NCBI GenBank assembly: GCA_009693235.1
Contig: SHXR01000049.1
Span: 1-34,807, forward strand
DNA from: Betaproteobacteria bacterium
Lineage (GTDB): Bacteria; Pseudomonadota; Gammaproteobacteria; Burkholderiales; SG8-39
Reading direction: 5' to 3'
Length of the DNA: 34,807 nt
The translations under genes and the position numbers were made by a program. Of the stretch, positions 33,598-34,807 are shown in pieces (the stretch's first letter is position 1; each line of letters starts with the position of its first letter). Under the pieces are notes generated by a model. The model was given only the letters and a program-made list of their open reading frames with translations, had not been told where the DNA came from and did no database searches.

Positions 33598-34575
33598 TTA
33601 CTCCGGTTCGACGCCCGCGGCCCTTAGCACCTTGCCGAATTCTGGCGTGTCGGTTTTGATCCGCTCAATCACGGCTTCGGGTGTCGTATGCGCGGTGAAT
33701 ACACCAAGCGATGCGTATCGTTCCTGCACATCGGGCATCTTCATGATCTTCGCCACTTCGGCGTTGAGCCGATCGATGATCGGTCGCGGGGTGCCTTTTG
33801 GTGTCATCAACGACCACCATGTCTGACCGACTTTTACCGGCACGTTCGATTCGGCGAGGGTCGGGAGGTCGGGGAATATCGCCGAGCGAATCTCGCTAGT
33901 GACGGCTAGTGCGCGAATCTTGCCCGCACGGATCTGCGGGACGGCCGGCACCATATCGGAAAAACAGATTTGCACCTGCCCGGCGACCAGATCTGCGACA
34001 GCGAGCGCAGTGCCCTTATAGGGGATGTGTGTCATGTTCACGCCCATCAGCGACTTGAAGCTTTCGCCGATGACGTGCGCGGGAGTTCCATTTCCTCCGG
34101 AGGAGAAATTAAGCTTGCCCGGATTCGCTTTCAAATGAGCAATGAGATCCGCAACCGTGTTAGTCGGCACGCTCGGATGAACGACGAGGATCGAGCCGGC
34201 CGTCGCCACCAGAGTCACTGCCGCGACGTCGTTGATGTGATCGAACGGCATGCGCTTATAGAGATTCGGGTTGGTTGCCAGGGTCGCGCTGTTGCCTAAC
34301 AGCAGCGTGTAGCCGTCGGCGGGTTGCTTGAGCGCATATTCGGTACCGATGTTGCCTGCGGCACCCCCCCGATTCTCAATGGTTACCGGCTGCCCAAGCC
34401 CTTCAGAGAGTTTCTGACCAACGAGTCGGGAAATGACATCGCTCGCGCCACCCGGGGGAAACGGCGCGATGAACTTGATCGGCTTGTTGGGATACGCACC
34501 TTGCGCCATCGCGCCTGATGCGCCGAGCACACCGGCAATTCCAATGACAAGTCGGCTTAGGAATGACGCGATCAT
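33598..34575 (-). CDS. Bug-family periplasmic receptor
   Basis: This 325-residue Bug receptor is transcribed on the minus strand from ATG 34575, preceded by AAAGGAG with good spacing. After a signal peptide ending GAMAQG the mature part begins YPNKPIKFIAPFPPGGASD. It continues ENRGGAAGNIGTEYALKQ, DGYTLLLGNSATLATNP, LNFSSGGNGTPAHVIGESF and THIPYKGTALAVADLV. It ends LRAAGVEPE. The frame is intact and length normal. It stands alone with no TctA/TctB permease nearby. Confidence 0.9.
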   Translation of the reverse strand: MIASFLSRLVIGIAGVLGASGAMAQGAYPNKPIKFIAPFPPGGASDVISRLVGQKLSEGLGQPVTIENRGGAAGNIGTEYALKQPADGYTLLLGNSATLATNPNLYKRMPFDHINDVAAVTLVATAGSILVVHPSVPTNTVADLIAHLKANPGKLNFSSGGNGTPAHVIGESFKSLMGVNMTHIPYKGTALAVADLVAGQVQICFSDMVPAVPQIRAGKIRALAVTSEIRSAIFPDLPTLAESNVPVKVGQTWWSLMTPKGTPRPIIDRLNAEVAKIMKMPDVQERYASLGVFTAHTTPEAVIERIKTDTPEFGKVLRAAGVEPE

Positions 34576-34807
34576 AGATGTCTCCTTTGGTGTTCTGCGT
34601 TCTACACAAAGGACAACCGAGTCAGTCATTGGTCATCCGATTGGGTGGATTTGCACGGCAGCCGTTTCCAATTCAGGTTTGATCCTGAACGAGTCGAGCG
34701 GGAAGTCGATGGTTGATTGGACCGGCAGTGTAACCGGGACCGATTGTGCGGTGGCTGAGTGCCGATTGGTCGAGCGCGATTGAGGCGATGGCGTGTGTCT
34801 TTGGGTC

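Noticed and set aside
34633..34807. Minus-strand frame open from the window edge to TGA 34635-34633, ending ELETAAVQIHPIG
   Set aside because: Only 58 codons, low-complexity start, no recognised motif, and the other strand is also open here; not enough to call a partial gene.

Overview
The window reads as a GC-rich betaproteobacterial chromosome segment, most likely Burkholderiales. The main reason is four stand-alone Bug-type (tripartite tricarboxylate transporter) periplasmic receptors, together with TRAP and Liv transporters, flavin enzymes and aromatic ring-cleavage genes. It is a catabolic/transport accessory region, not a housekeeping block. No rRNA, tRNA or CRISPR array was seen, and no gap between genes exceeds about 300 bases.

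Layout. 1-1064: one end of a decayed IS3-family element. 1078-1335: a small AT-rich membrane-protein gene. 1422-7959: an IlvD/Edd-family dehydratase and a frameshifted class II aldolase (minus strand), divergent from an intact TRAP transporter (dctPQM), followed by a broken denD-like dehydrogenase. 8081-14773: a fused aryl-CoA FAD monooxygenase/Old Yellow Enzyme-type reductase, then a tight run of ligJ (4-oxalomesaconate hydratase), a Bug receptor, a LigB-type extradiol dioxygenase and a frameshifted MetE-C-like methyltransferase. 14876-16556 (minus): a luciferase-like monooxygenase and a small DUF3467-like protein. 16846-21702: a decaying block with a PlsB-like acyltransferase, a small secreted Cys protein, an outer-membrane protein of zinc loci, ZnuA-like and ZnuB-like genes, ended by an 88-bp MITE-like element with IS5-type ends. 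21849-23601 (minus): an MFS transporter and yaeQ. 23749-27092: a luciferase-like monooxygenase and two Bug receptors, the second broken. 27167-32928: a Liv-type ABC transporter with a fused LivH-LivM permease, followed by VOC and cupin proteins. 32981-34575: a ChrB-C-like protein and a convergent Bug receptor.

How the genes may work together. The 8-15 kb and 27-33 kb regions look like uptake and breakdown of aromatic or carboxylate compounds. LigJ acts in the meta-cleavage pathway of gallate/protocatechuate, and the LigB-like protein is a plausible ring-cleaving partner, although its iron site looks altered. The 1.4-8 kb region looks like a sugar-acid locus (dehydratase, aldolase, DenD-like dehydrogenase, TRAP uptake) in which two enzymes are broken.

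A striking theme is gene decay. Seven host genes carry frameshifts and/or in-frame stops, and the IS3 transposase is also damaged. Most of the stops are explicable as C:G to T:A transitions. Real erosion and residual assembly errors cannot be separated from one sequence; both readings are kept open.
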